Positions 26,576 to 36,237 of a stretch of DNA of 64,000 nt are shown piece by piece. The notes under the pieces are model-generated. The model saw nothing but the letters and a program-made list of their open reading frames with translations, was not told the DNA's origin and made no database searches. Within the stretch, counting starts at the first letter, position 1. Each line of letters opens with the position of its first letter. Source of the stretch: CAVYUC01 sp963816685 (lineage in GTDB: Bacteria; Bacteroidota; Bacteroidia; Bacteroidales; Prolixibacteraceae); assembly GCA_963816685.1 (NCBI GenBank), contig CAWFMB010000018.1, positions 62,001 to 126,000 on the forward strand. The letters run 5' to 3'. The position numbers and the translations under genes were made by a program.

Positions 26576-27337
26576 ATGAAAAAATATTTACTTCTCTTTT
26601 CAGCCCTTTTCATCATTACAACCCAAACAAAAGCACAAGATACACTTTACATATACCAATCGGGGATTCTGGTAATGAAACGTGCTGTAACAGCAATCGA
26701 CAGCATTACATTTAAATCTGCTGCCTCCTCTGATATGATTACCGATTTTGATGGAAACGTGTATAGCACAGTTAAAATTGGCGCCAAAATCTGGATGGCA
26801 GGAAATTTAAGGACAAGCCACTACAATGACGGAACACTAATAAATTATGTACCTGACAATAATGAATGGGGGAATCTTACTACTGGTGCATATACATGGT
26901 ATGAAAACGATTCGGCGTCCAACGAAATTCCATACGGAAAAATGTACAACTGGTATGCAGTAGAAACAGAAAAATTATGTCCGGCAGGATGGCATGTTGC
27001 AAATGAAGATGAGTGGCTGTATTTGGGTTCATTTTTGGAAGGCTCAGAAATTGCAGGAGGAAAACTAAAAGCAACCGGTACTGCCGAAAATGGAGATGGA
27101 TTATGGATTGCTCCAAATTCCGGAGCCACAAATTCAACCGGATTTAATGGCTTACCCGGGGGCAGGCGTTATAGTAATGGTGCATTTGAACAGATGGGTA
27201 TTAAAGGCGTTTGGTGGAGTTCGACCGATACTCCCGGATATTCATTTTCGTGGGGTTTGGAAAATATAAATGAACGGTTAAATGGTGCCAGCTATGATGT
27301 TAAAAATGGTCTGTCGGTTCGTTGTGTTAAGGATTAA
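26576..27337 (+). CDS. FISUMP-domain exported protein
   Basis: 253 aa. A signal peptide (residues 1-20, ending TKAQ) is followed by a short linker and the Fibrobacter succinogenes major paralogous (FISUMP) domain: VKIGAKIWMAGNLR (about 66-79), GKMYNWYAV, LCPAGWHVANEDEW, GGRRYSNG, GVWWSSTD and the end GLSVRCVKD. These proteins are abundant on Bacteroidota and Fibrobacter surfaces; their function is unknown. It probably shares a transcript with the preceding T9SS protein. A terminator follows at 27360-27399. Confidence 0.88.
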   Translation: MKKYLLLFSALFIITTQTKAQDTLYIYQSGILVMKRAVTAIDSITFKSAASSDMITDFDGNVYSTVKIGAKIWMAGNLRTSHYNDGTLINYVPDNNEWGNLTTGAYTWYENDSASNEIPYGKMYNWYAVETEKLCPAGWHVANEDEWLYLGSFLEGSEIAGGKLKATGTAENGDGLWIAPNSGATNSTGFNGLPGGRRYSNGAFEQMGIKGVWWSSTDTPGYSFSWGLENINERLNGASYDVKNGLSVRCVKD

Positions 27338-27359
27338 AATTTAATAATACACTCCGAAG

Positions 27360-27399
27360 AAAGGTTTCCATCTTAAAAATGTGAAACCTTTTATTTTTT
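27360..27399 (+). terminator. Terminator after the FISUMP gene
   Basis: AAAGGTTTC (27360-27368) pairs with GAAACCTTT (27383-27391) and runs into TTATTTTTT. It lies between two convergent genes and may serve both. Confidence 0.7.
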
Positions 27400-27404
27400 G
27401 AAAA

Positions 27405-27974
27405 TCATTCCTTTAACACCCAATACAAACCTTTTACGTTCGAGCGCCTTTCTTTTAAAATAAAGGTGATAACAATGGTTTCAACTACGGCTAAAATGCC
27501 AAAACCGATGGAGAAATAATAAAATAGGGAAAAGAACCCAATAAAAAACCACAGAAAAAAAAGCAACCCCTGTAGGTATCCCGTTATTTTAAAGGAATAT
27601 AAATGCATGCTGGGAAAATTCCTGAATCGAATAAAATGTGTAATGTGTGCGGTAATGTATAAGAACAAAAACAGATACAATATCCAGCCGTGATGAATTA
27701 AATCGGCGCTTTTGAATTTGAAAACTCCACCAAAAGCAAGGAAATACGTTCCATAATCACCCAAAGAATCGAGCCGTGCACCAATTTTAGTAACCAGATG
27801 AAAGGTACGGGCAATGAACCCATCCAAAAAATCGGTAAACAGATTAATGCATAAAAAGATGGAAAACTGGTATTCTCTCCCTGCAAACAAGAGATAAAGG
27901 ATGAACGGAAAAATGAGGATTCGGTAAAAACTTAATGCATTGGGAAGATTGAATACTTTTTCCTTTTCCATCAT
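27405..27974 (-). CDS. CDP-alcohol phosphatidyltransferase
   Basis: 189 aa, about five membrane helices. The CDP-alcohol phosphotransferase signature is complete (residues about 48-73): DFLDGFIAR, then eight residues, then GARLDSLGD, giving DxxDG..AR..G...D...D with all four catalytic and metal-binding Asp. It condenses CDP-diacylglycerol (or a CDP-alcohol) with a second alcohol in phospholipid synthesis, as in PgsA or Pss; which one is unclear. Two adjacent ATG codons (27974, 27971) are possible starts. Divergent from serA. Confidence 0.85.
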   Translation of the reverse strand: MMEKEKVFNLPNALSFYRILIFPFILYLLFAGREYQFSIFLCINLFTDFLDGFIARTFHLVTKIGARLDSLGDYGTYFLAFGGVFKFKSADLIHHGWILYLFLFLYITAHITHFIRFRNFPSMHLYSFKITGYLQGLLFFLWFFIGFFSLFYYFSIGFGILAVVETIVITFILKERRSNVKGLYWVLKE

Positions 27975-28139
27975 TTAGATTTAGGTGCGTTGTAAATTAC
28001 AATTAATCTTCAATAAATAAGGCTTCATCCTCTGTAAAATTTATGAATAGTTCAGGTTAAGAAGTAACCAAAAAAAGTAAATATTTTACCGGAATGGCGA
28101 AGTATAATTCTTTGCTTGTTATTTTTACGAAAAAAACCA

Positions 28140-29372
28140 ATGGCTAATAAATTCTCACTCGATAAAAACAAAATCCGTGTTTTACTGCTTGAGGGAATCC
28201 ATGAATCTGCAGTCCATGCATTCCAGGCAGCGGGTTATACGAATGTTGAATATTTAAAAACAGCACTCGACGGAAATGAACTGGAACAACAGCTTAGAAA
28301 CACGCATATTCTGGGCATCCGGTCACGTACACAGCTAACGAAAGATGTTTTAAGGAAAGCAAAAAAACTCTTTGCCATTGGTTGTTACAGCATTGGAACC
28401 AACCAGGTAGATTTGGATTCGGCTAAATTTAACGGAATTCCTGTTTTCAATGCGCCGTTTTCAAATACACGCTCGGTTGCTGAACTTATTATTGCAGAAT
28501 TGATAATGCTGATGCGGGAAGTACCGGCAAAAAATGCTGCAGCCCACCGCGGTGAGTGGCTGAAAATTTCCCGGAATTCTTATGAAGTGCGGGGAAAAAA
28601 CCTCGGAATTGTTGGTTATGGCCACATTGGTTCGCAGGTTTCAATACTGGCTGAATCGCTTGGAATGAATGTTTACTATTATGATATTGAGAAAAAACTG
28701 AACCTCGGAAAAGCTATGATATGTAATTCGCTTGAAGAATTGCTCCGGATTTCGGATGTGGTTACGCTTCATGTTCCTGAGACTGAATTAACATTGAAAA
28801 TGATTTCATCGGAACAACTGATGCTGATGAAAAAAGGTGCATTGCTGATTAACGCATCACGCGGGTCAGTGGTTGATTATGAAGCGGTGGCCACTGCTTT
28901 AAGGGAAGGCAAACTTTCGGGAGCTGCTGCTGATGTTTTTCCCAGTGAACCGGCTTCAAACGATGAAAAGTTTCGCTCCGTTTTACAGGAATTTGATAAT
29001 GTCATCCTGACTCCGCACATTGGAGGAAACACTTCGGAAGCGCAGGCAAACATCGGACTTGAAGTAACCGAAAAACTTATCCGCTACAGCGATAACGGCT
29101 CAACCATTGGCGCGGTGAATTTCCCGCAGATTGCATTGCAGCAAAACATCAACAAACAACGATTCCTGCACATTCATAAAAACATGCCCGGTTTGCTGCG
29201 AAACATCAATCTCGTTTTTACAGAAAAGGATATAAACATTGCTTCCCAGTTTTTGCAAACCGATGCAGATATTGGCTATGTTATTTTTGACACGGAAAGC
29301 CAGTGTGGCGAACCTATTTTAAAAGAACTAAAAAAGATTCCGCACACCATCCGCGCGAGAATGTTGTATTGA
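28140..29372 (+). CDS. serA: D-3-phosphoglycerate dehydrogenase
   Basis: 410 aa from ATG 28140; an upstream TTG-start reading is less likely. The NAD-binding motif is GIVGYGHIGSQ (about 153-163). The catalytic Arg is in INASRGSVVD, with the active-site His in LTPHIGGNTSEAQ. The C-terminus holds an ACT regulatory domain (IHKNMPGLLRNINLVF ... RARMLY), giving serine feedback control in relatives. It oxidises 3-phosphoglycerate to 3-phosphohydroxypyruvate, the first step of serine synthesis. No other ser gene is adjacent. Confidence 0.93.
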   Translation: MANKFSLDKNKIRVLLLEGIHESAVHAFQAAGYTNVEYLKTALDGNELEQQLRNTHILGIRSRTQLTKDVLRKAKKLFAIGCYSIGTNQVDLDSAKFNGIPVFNAPFSNTRSVAELIIAELIMLMREVPAKNAAAHRGEWLKISRNSYEVRGKNLGIVGYGHIGSQVSILAESLGMNVYYYDIEKKLNLGKAMICNSLEELLRISDVVTLHVPETELTLKMISSEQLMLMKKGALLINASRGSVVDYEAVATALREGKLSGAAADVFPSEPASNDEKFRSVLQEFDNVILTPHIGGNTSEAQANIGLEVTEKLIRYSDNGSTIGAVNFPQIALQQNINKQRFLHIHKNMPGLLRNINLVFTEKDINIASQFLQTDADIGYVIFDTESQCGEPILKELKKIPHTIRARMLY

Positions 29373-29381
29373 ATTTCGGGA

Positions 29382-29451
29382 GCTGGACTTTCCAAAGTCC
29401 GGCATGTCTTCGACTTGGAAAGTCGAAGTCCAGGAAAGTCGAAGTCCAGGG
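29382..29451. repeat. Short hairpin/tandem repeat cluster
   Basis: Contains the palindrome GGACTTTCCAAAGTCC (about 29385-29400), then two direct copies of GGAAAGTCGAAGTCCA (about 29418-29449), whose halves also pair with the upstream ACTTTCC. It lies in the 109-bp gap between the convergent serA and pgi genes, next to the pgi terminator, and resembles small REP-like structures. Confidence 0.6.
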
Positions 29452-29473
29452 AAAAAGGGCGGTTTAAAACCGC
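29452..29473 (-). terminator. Terminator after pgi
   Basis: The near-perfect palindrome GCGGTTTAAAACCGC (29459-29473) is followed on the minus strand by CCCTTTTTCC. It is the natural end for the pgi transcript. Confidence 0.7.
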
Positions 29474-29481
29474 ACTCTTCT

Positions 29482-31128
29482 TTATCTCATCTTTTTGTAT
29501 GCATTTATCAACCCATTCGTCGAGCCATCATGGCCGATTACAAGTTCGTTTGATGTCAATTCGGGAAGAATTTTGCCTGCAAGTTGTTTCCCCAGTTCCA
29601 CGCCCCACTGGTCGAAACTGTAAATATTCCAGATAACACCCTGTACAAAAATTTTGTGTTCGTACATTGCAATCAAAGAACCCAGTGTTTTTGGTGTCAT
29701 CTCTTTTACCAGAATCGAGTTTGTTGGTCTGTTACCCTTGAATACTTTAAACGGCAATAGTTTAGCAATATCTCCGTCTGATTTGCCCGCTTCCTTCAGC
29801 TCTTTTATTACCTGTTCTTCAGTTTTGCCCACCATCATTGCTTCTGTTTGAGCAAAAAAGTTGGCAAGCAGTTTTGGATGATGATCGCCAACAGGATTAT
29901 GGCTGATGGCCGGTGCAATAAAGTCACAGGGAATTAGTTTCGTTCCCTGGTGGATAAGCTGGTAAAAAGCATGTTGTCCGTTTGTTCCCGGTTCACCCCA
30001 GATAATGGGGCCGGTTTGATAATCTACCTCATGTCCTTCGCGGTCAACATATTTTCCGTTGCTTTCCATGTTTCCCTGCTGGAAATAAGCCGAAAACCGG
30101 TGCATGTATTGATCATACGGCAATATGGCTTCAGTTTCGGCTCCGTAAAAGTTGTTGTACCAAATACCAATGAGCGCCAGAATCACAGGGATATTTTCAT
30201 CAAATTCCATTTTATGGAAGTGGTTGTCCATTGCATGTGCACCTTCCAAAAGTTCAACATAATTATCAAAACCTATTCCGAGGACGATGGAAAGTCCGAT
30301 AGCCGACCACAGCGAATAACGGCCGCCTACCCAATCCCAGAAGCGAAACATATTCTTTGTGTCGATGCCGAATTTGGCTACCTCTTTTTTATTTGTGGAA
30401 ACCGCTACAAAATGGTTTTTCACCCTGCTTTCATCCCTGGCATTATTAAGGAACCAGTCACGTGCTGTATTTGCATTTGTCATTGTTTCCTGCGTAGTAA
30501 ATGTTTTCGATGCCACAATAAAAAGTGTGGTTTCCGGATTTACTCTCTTCAATGTTTCAGCCATATGCGTTCCGTCAACATTGGACACAAAATGCAGGGT
30601 GAGGTGATTTTTGTATGGTTTCAATGCTTCGGTAACCATCAGCGGTCCCAAATCGGATCCGCCAATTCCAATGTTTACAATATCGGTAATTGGTTTCCCT
30701 GTAAAACCCTTCCAACTTCCTGAGATAACTTCTTCTGAAAACTTTTTCATCTGATTCAACACCTCATTTACCTCAGGCATCACATCTTTTCCATCCACTT
30801 TTATGGGTGTATTGCTGCGGTTGCGAAGCGCTACATGCAGCACTGCGCGATTCTCAGTTGCATTTATTTTATCTCCCGAAAACATGCTTTCGATGGCATC
30901 TTTCAACCCGCACTCAATTGCAAGTTCGGTAAGCAGGCCACGGATTTTATTGTCCACACGGTTTTTTGAGAAATCCACAAGAATATCTTCAAACGTAAGT
31001 GAATTGTTTTGAAAACGGTCACTGTCATTTTCAAAAAGCTCTTTGATATGCGTGTTTTTAAACGAGTTGTAATATTCCTCCAGTTTTTTCCATGCGCTGG
31101 TGGTTGTCGGATTGATGTGTGGAAACAT
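29482..31128 (-). CDS. pgi: Glucose-6-phosphate isomerase
   Basis: 548 aa, full length for the large PGI type. Signature segments are VNIGIGGSDLGPLMV (about 152-166), FIVASKTFTTQETMTNA, DWVGGRYSLWSAIGLS (PGI signature 1), and WGVELGKQL near the C-terminus (signature 2). Active-site Glu/His regions are intact (GEPGTNGQHAFYQL). It interconverts glucose-6-phosphate and fructose-6-phosphate in glycolysis and gluconeogenesis. It lies alone, convergent with serA, with a strong terminator; possible -7 like TAACTTCG in the upstream 80 bp. Confidence 0.97.
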   Translation of the reverse strand: MFPHINPTTTSAWKKLEEYYNSFKNTHIKELFENDSDRFQNNSLTFEDILVDFSKNRVDNKIRGLLTELAIECGLKDAIESMFSGDKINATENRAVLHVALRNRSNTPIKVDGKDVMPEVNEVLNQMKKFSEEVISGSWKGFTGKPITDIVNIGIGGSDLGPLMVTEALKPYKNHLTLHFVSNVDGTHMAETLKRVNPETTLFIVASKTFTTQETMTNANTARDWFLNNARDESRVKNHFVAVSTNKKEVAKFGIDTKNMFRFWDWVGGRYSLWSAIGLSIVLGIGFDNYVELLEGAHAMDNHFHKMEFDENIPVILALIGIWYNNFYGAETEAILPYDQYMHRFSAYFQQGNMESNGKYVDREGHEVDYQTGPIIWGEPGTNGQHAFYQLIHQGTKLIPCDFIAPAISHNPVGDHHPKLLANFFAQTEAMMVGKTEEQVIKELKEAGKSDGDIAKLLPFKVFKGNRPTNSILVKEMTPKTLGSLIAMYEHKIFVQGVIWNIYSFDQWGVELGKQLAGKILPELTSNELVIGHDGSTNGLINAYKKMR

Positions 31129-31326
31129 ATCTACTGTTTTATAGTGTTTAACTTTTAGTTCCTTTAATTTTGAAAAATCGAAATACGAAGTTACAATAAA
31201 AATTACGGATTGCCGGAATTGATGGTTTAGCGGCCGAAAGTTTTAAATTTATTTTAATTGAAGTCAGAAATAAAAATCAAATCGTTCTTAAAACAACAAC
31301 ACAATTATCATTTCATTAAATTCCTT

Positions 31327-31830
31327 TTAAAGTTTTTTACCCTGTGTGACAAAAGATATTCCCTGATTTCCGGTGGTCCATACCATTACTGCTTCAAACA
31401 GAGGTTCATGTTTGTCTTTGCGGATTGCCCAGTCAAAAATGAAATTGGCTCCGCTTCCACCCGAATTATCAAGTCGTGGTATCACAATTTCGATTGTTTC
31501 CAGCGGGACTACAAAAACAGGATGATCTACATACGATCGTATTGATTCTCCCTTTGTATTATAGTAATCGGCTGATAAGATAAAAAGAGTATCTGTCATG
31601 CTTGTATTCCGGATACTGACAGTTGCGGTAAGAAGATGTTTTGTTTCGTCAGTATGATCATAAATATCGGAATAAACAGACAAATAGGAACTGCCGGAAT
31701 CGTAGTTCCGGTTGACCTTAAAATCAATCGTTCTGTCCTGCCAGTTAACCGGTTTAAATTCCTCCGGTTTCTGATCATTCCCGCATGCAATCAGAATTAA
31801 TACAACAATGAGCAGGAAAATGGAGGTCAT
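31327..31830 (-). CDS. DUF3124-type lipoprotein
   Basis: 167 aa from ATG 31830, chosen because GGAG lies about nine bases upstream and the lipoprotein signal MTSIFLLIVVLILIAC then starts at once (lipobox LIAC, Cys16). The mature domain contains YLSVYSDIYDH, TATVSIRNTS, DTLFILSADYYNTKG and VVPLETIEIVIP, matching the DUF3124 Ig-like fold as I recall it. Function unknown; likely anchored in the inner or outer membrane. Neighbours pgi (co-directional) and a DMT transporter (divergent) give no functional hint. Confidence 0.78.
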   Translation of the reverse strand: MTSIFLLIVVLILIACGNDQKPEEFKPVNWQDRTIDFKVNRNYDSGSSYLSVYSDIYDHTDETKHLLTATVSIRNTSMTDTLFILSADYYNTKGESIRSYVDHPVFVVPLETIEIVIPRLDNSGGSGANFIFDWAIRKDKHEPLFEAVMVWTTGNQGISFVTQGKKL

Positions 31831-32031
31831 TTTTTGCAGCTCCTTTTTCCATTGTGGTTTTATAAAGTAAAATTTGTACATGACTAATGCATTTTTTTAA
31901 CTAAGTTAAACATAAAAAAATGAAGACACTTAAAAGAGCTTATTTTAGTTATGATTAAAAGTTATCTGGTTACAGTTGCCGCAAAGACAAAGAAAAGATT
32001 TTTCTTACTTTCGCCTCCAAAATTATTCTGA

Positions 32032-32946
32032 ATGCGGTCTGACAAATTCAAGGGTTACTTTTTTGCACTGATAGCCACACTGGCTTTTTCAAATGTTTAC
32101 ATTTTCAGCAAGGCAGCACTGAATGAAGTGCACCTCGCACAGTTTGGTGTGTACTGGTTTTCAATCGGGACACTGCTGAGCCTGTTGTTTGCCGCAAGAA
32201 ACAGAAAACTGGCACAACTGAAAGTGCTGACAAAAAAACAAGTCATTGTTTTAATTACACTCGGAATCCTTGAAATTTTAACCACTACATCATTTTTTAT
32301 TTCGATAAATATTATACCCGATCCTTCGGTGACTTCGTTTCTTGGAAACATGTACCCGGTGATGGTGGCGCTGGGTGGGGTTTTTATTCTCAGCGAAAAG
32401 TTCGGACCGGTGGAAACCTTTGGTGCGGTCATCGCGCTGGCTGGGGCTTTTATTATCAGCTACACAGGGGGAACAACTCTTAAAGAATTATTTATTCCCG
32501 GCACCGGCGTGGTTTTTATAAATGCCATTTTTGCAACAGCCGCAACACTTGTTGTAAAAGTACATGTAAAAAAAATGAGCCCCGAACTGCTCAACCTGAA
32601 CCGTTCAGTGTGGTTGCTTGTGTTTTCGGTGATTATGTTCTTTTACTACAGACAATCTATTGTTATCCCGCTTTCAGCATTAAAAAATATCGCAGTTGGA
32701 GCGCTGCTGGGACCGTTTCTGGCTATACTCACCATCTATTATTCGTTGAGTTATATTGATGCAGCCCGGACTTCCATTGTGCAAAGTCTGAAAGGGATAT
32801 TTGTGCTGGTTGGCGCTTTCCTTTTTTTCGGAACATTCCCTTTACCGCACCAGTTTGCTGGTGGAATGGTTACTGTTGCAGGTATTTTAACAATGACCTT
32901 TGCCCAGACCCGGAAACGGGTTAAACAAAAAAGTACTGATCTCTAA
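32032..32946 (+). CDS. DMT/EamA-family transporter
   Basis: 304 aa with ten predicted membrane helices in two EamA repeats. Repeat 1 includes FFALIATLAFSNVYIFSKAAL, and the helix 3-4 region includes FISINIIPDPSVTSFLGNMYPVMVAL. Repeat 2 includes IDAARTSIVQSLKGIFVLVGAFLFFG. EamA proteins export amino acids, metabolites or drugs; the substrate is not predictable. Single gene, divergent from the DUF3124 lipoprotein. Confidence 0.88.
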   Translation: MRSDKFKGYFFALIATLAFSNVYIFSKAALNEVHLAQFGVYWFSIGTLLSLLFAARNRKLAQLKVLTKKQVIVLITLGILEILTTTSFFISINIIPDPSVTSFLGNMYPVMVALGGVFILSEKFGPVETFGAVIALAGAFIISYTGGTTLKELFIPGTGVVFINAIFATAATLVVKVHVKKMSPELLNLNRSVWLLVFSVIMFFYYRQSIVIPLSALKNIAVGALLGPFLAILTIYYSLSYIDAARTSIVQSLKGIFVLVGAFLFFGTFPLPHQFAGGMVTVAGILTMTFAQTRKRVKQKSTDL

Positions 32947-33044
32947 AAATCCGGTAAAGAATAAACACACCCCGGACACCTGACAGGGCAGGATAATTTT
33001 TTATTTAACTTCCCGTTGAAATTTCCAACTGAAATTAAATAATA

Positions 33045-33299
33045 ATGAAAGAAAATTCATTCAGAATCATGGACCTGGCGCTGTACATGTTGTTTTGGGA
33101 ATGTTAATGATCGCCTTTTGCAGCCTGGTTTACAGGAATCAAATTAAATGATAATCCTTCTGAAAGTAACATCGGTGGAAAAAAAATTGATCTGGCTACA
33201 GACGAAGAAAAATGGTGGCGTGGTAAAAATCAACCTTCAACAAACATTGCAGGCGAACATCATTATTTTACAGCAGGTTGGGATAAATTCAACTATTAA
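33045..33299 (+). pseudogene. Broken small membrane-protein gene (about 80 aa) with two frameshifts
   Basis: Joining three frames gives one plausible small protein: MKENSFR (from 33045), then GPGAVHVVLGMLMIAF (33071 onward), then AAWFTGIKLNDNPSESNIGG through KIDLATDEEKWWRGKNQ to HYFTAGWDKFNY with stop at 33297. The joins need one missing base near 33066 (AGAATCAT for AGAAATCAT) and one extra T near 33119 (TTTT for TTT). The product would have one membrane span and a polar, Trp-rich tail. I do not recognise the family. The rest of the 530-bp gap before the efflux operon shows nothing clear except AT-rich DNA. Confidence 0.45.
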
Positions 33300-33476
33300 A
33301 ACCAGACTCTTCATAACCTGTTTTTTATTTTCAATAACTATTAATTAACATTTTTTTATTTTTTTCAGGAAATTTTTCGAACATTAATTCGTTACTTGCA
33401 CTAAAATCCGGTTCACTAAGGCACAATTCTTGTAAGAGCAAACCGATTTTATCATGTAAAAAACTGAAACCTTATC

Positions 33477-34859
33477 ATGAACAGACGATACCTTTTTTCT
33501 GCTGCTGTTGCAGTCGCTGTATTACTTTCTGCTTTTTTTATTCTTACACAGTCGAAAAGCGAAACAATAGAAATTTCAACAACTGTAAACCGGGGCCCTT
33601 TTGAAGTGCTTGTTTATTCAAGCGGTCAGCTGGAAGCCCAAAATTCAGAAAATATTGTAGTCCCTGAAAGTTTGCGCGACAGGGATATCCGGATTTATGA
33701 AATTAAAATCACCGATTTGGTGGAAGAAGGCACAGTAGTGGATTCGGGGCAATATGTAGCAACCCTTGATCAGAAAGCAGTAGAAGAAGTGTTGACTTTG
33801 GCGAAAGAAGAGCTGGAACAAATTTACAACGAGTATGAAGATGCCAAACTTGATTCGAACCTGAACCTCAGCAACTACCGCGACCAGATTATCAACGCCC
33901 GTGAGGATGTAGAAGAGAAAAAAATCATTCTTGATGAATCAGTTTTCGAATCACCTTCCATCATACGTAAAGCAGAAATGGATTTGGATAAAGCCAATCG
34001 TTTACTTGAACAGGAAATAAAAGGATACGAGTTGAAACAACGTCAGGCAGTTTCGAAAGTTGAACGCAAAAAAATAGAACTCCGGCAACTTGAAAGCCGT
34101 GTAAACAAATTAAATGATGTATACAATTCGCTTTTAATAACTGCACCAAAAGCAGGGATGGTCATTTACGGTAAAGATCGTACCCGTGATAAAATAAAAG
34201 TGGGTTCAACCGTCAGCACATGGATGCCGGTAATTGCCACCCTCCCCGATTTGTCTTCAATGCTTTCAATTACTTATGTTAACGAAATCGATATATCCAA
34301 AGTAAAAATCGGTCAAAAAGTAGAACTTGGAATAGATGCACTACCCGAAAAAAAGCTGGAAGGTGAAGTTGTAACTGTTGCAAATATTGGCGAACCAATG
34401 CCCAAAAGTGATGCAAAGGTGTTTGAGGTTAAAATCAGGGTGTTTGGTGAAGTAAGCGATTTAAAACCGGCGATGACCACAAGCAATGTTATCCATACAA
34501 TAAATTTTGCCGATACTGTTTTTGTTCCTTCCGAAGCTGTTTTTCAAAATGATTCCATGCAGTTTGTATATCTGAATAAAAATGGAATTACCAAGCAGGT
34601 GGTGGATTTAGGCGATCAAAATGAAAATTATTTTCTGATAAAGGAAGGCCTTGAAGAAGGAGATGTTGTACTGCTTAATGAACCAGCAAATTCCGACGAA
34701 CTTTCAATTAAAGGACTTGATATTTACAACAGGATACTTGAAAGAAAGCAACTGGAAGAAGAGGAGGCCAGAAAGGCGGTTGAAAAAGATAAAAAGAAAC
34801 CCTTTGAGCTAAAAAATAAACCTGGCGACGGGACAGGCGGGATTATTATTATTGGTTAA
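33477..34859 (+). CDS. HlyD/MacA-like periplasmic adaptor (first)
   Basis: 460 aa. An N-terminal membrane anchor (YLFSAAVAVAVLLSAFFIL) precedes a barrel-sandwich half (GPFEVLVYSSGQLEAQ, LVEEGTVVDSGQYVATLD) and a long coiled coil at about 100-215. The second lipoyl half (LLITAPKAGMVIYGKDR) and a beta-barrel domain (LPEKKLEGEVVTVANI) follow, then the membrane-proximal domain. The last 30 residues are Lys/Glu-rich and end in GGIIIIG. Such adaptors bridge inner-membrane pumps and TolC. First gene of a four-gene run whose second adaptor (37736-38986) is a paralogue: both share the phrases GPFE, RDIRIYE/RDLHIYE and STW/SLWMP.IATLPD. Confidence 0.9.
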   Translation: MNRRYLFSAAVAVAVLLSAFFILTQSKSETIEISTTVNRGPFEVLVYSSGQLEAQNSENIVVPESLRDRDIRIYEIKITDLVEEGTVVDSGQYVATLDQKAVEEVLTLAKEELEQIYNEYEDAKLDSNLNLSNYRDQIINAREDVEEKKIILDESVFESPSIIRKAEMDLDKANRLLEQEIKGYELKQRQAVSKVERKKIELRQLESRVNKLNDVYNSLLITAPKAGMVIYGKDRTRDKIKVGSTVSTWMPVIATLPDLSSMLSITYVNEIDISKVKIGQKVELGIDALPEKKLEGEVVTVANIGEPMPKSDAKVFEVKIRVFGEVSDLKPAMTTSNVIHTINFADTVFVPSEAVFQNDSMQFVYLNKNGITKQVVDLGDQNENYFLIKEGLEEGDVVLLNEPANSDELSIKGLDIYNRILERKQLEEEEARKAVEKDKKKPFELKNKPGDGTGGIIIIG

Positions 34860-34879
34860 ACCTTACCGAAAATCATATA

Positions 34880-36220
34880 ATGAAAGCAATAGTACAACGC
34901 TACGGCCATAATATTCTTACTGGAATTGAAGCAATATTTGCAAATAAAGTCAAGTCGTTACTAACTGCGCTGGGAATAATTTTTGGTGTTGCAGCAGTTA
35001 TAACCATGCTTTCTATTGGAAACGGTGCCCAGGAGGAAATTCTGGAACAGATAAAAATGGTAGGTGTAAATAATATTATTATTTCGCCAACACAAACTTC
35101 GCTTAACGAAGACGAAAAAGAAACCAATGCTGAAGAAGGGACCCAGGTAAGCACTAAAAAGTTCTCAAAAGGACTTACACTTCTCGATGTTTCAGCAATT
35201 AATGAAATTATCCCGTCGGTATCAAAAGTATGTCCGGTAATCACTTTTAATTATTCAGCAATATTAAACGGAAAAAGCAAACCCATTGTACTGGAAGGGG
35301 TAAATAACAACTATTTTGAATTATTCAATATCTTTCTTGCAGGTGGAATGGCATTTACAGAAGAACAGATGGAGAATGCATTTCCTGTTTGTGTCATTGG
35401 CGACAACATAAAAAATGTTTTTTTTAACCAGGAAGATCCTGTAGGAAAATACATCAAGTGCGGCCAGATTTGGCTAAAAGTGGTTGGTGTGGTTGAACGG
35501 CGCGATTTTACAGCTTCCGCATCCGATGAACTTGGAATAAGCAGCACCGATAATAAGATTTTCATTCCCGCAAAAACAATGACGATGCGTTTTAAAAACC
35601 GTTCGCTCATCCGCGCCGACGAAGTGGAACAGATGGCCATGTCACGTGGCTCTGACAATGGAAAAGAAAACATTAATCAACTTGACAAAATAATTGTACA
35701 GGTTGATAATACAGAATATTTAAGTTCTACCGCAGAAATCATCCGGCGGATGTTGCTGCGCCGACACAACGATTTATATGATTTTGAAGTTACCATTCCT
35801 GAATTGCTGCTCAAACAGCAACAGCGCACCAAAAATATTTTCAACATTGTACTTGGAGTGATCGCAGGAATTTCGCTCATTGTCGGGGGGATTGGAATTA
35901 TGAATATTATGCTGGCTTCGGTGATGGAACGTATCCGCGAGATTGGTGTCCGCCAGGCCATCGGCGCCTCACGAAAGGATATCATCGTTCAGTTTTTATC
36001 CGAATCAACAATCATAAGTGTTACAGGCGGAATTATTGGAATTATTCTCGGGGTGGCACTTTCAAAAATTATAACCGCAGTTTTCGATATTAAAACTATC
36101 ATTTCAGCCTTTTCAATTATAATATCTTTCGGGGTTTCAGTCATTGTAGGAGTAACTTTTGGTTATCTACCGGCTAAACGAGCTTCTGAACACGACCCTG
36201 TAAACTCATTACGCTACTAA
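34880..36220 (+). CDS. MacB-type ABC transporter permease without ATPase domain
   Basis: 446 aa. The N-terminal helix follows ANKVKSLLTALGIIFGVAAVI (about 20-40), the FtsX/MacB entry motif. A periplasmic MacB_PCD domain spans about 60-310, and three C-terminal helices include the conserved ERIREIGVRQAIGAS coupling loop (about 350-365) and the end YLPAKRASEHDPVNSLRY. There is no Walker A/B region, so it needs a separate nucleotide-binding subunit, none of which is encoded in this operon. It probably exports peptides, lipids or toxins with the flanking adaptors and TolC-like protein. Confidence 0.9.
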   Translation: MKAIVQRYGHNILTGIEAIFANKVKSLLTALGIIFGVAAVITMLSIGNGAQEEILEQIKMVGVNNIIISPTQTSLNEDEKETNAEEGTQVSTKKFSKGLTLLDVSAINEIIPSVSKVCPVITFNYSAILNGKSKPIVLEGVNNNYFELFNIFLAGGMAFTEEQMENAFPVCVIGDNIKNVFFNQEDPVGKYIKCGQIWLKVVGVVERRDFTASASDELGISSTDNKIFIPAKTMTMRFKNRSLIRADEVEQMAMSRGSDNGKENINQLDKIIVQVDNTEYLSSTAEIIRRMLLRRHNDLYDFEVTIPELLLKQQQRTKNIFNIVLGVIAGISLIVGGIGIMNIMLASVMERIREIGVRQAIGASRKDIIVQFLSESTIISVTGGIIGIILGVALSKIITAVFDIKTIISAFSIIISFGVSVIVGVTFGYLPAKRASEHDPVNSLRY

Positions 36221-36237
36221 TAAAACCAGATTATCAA

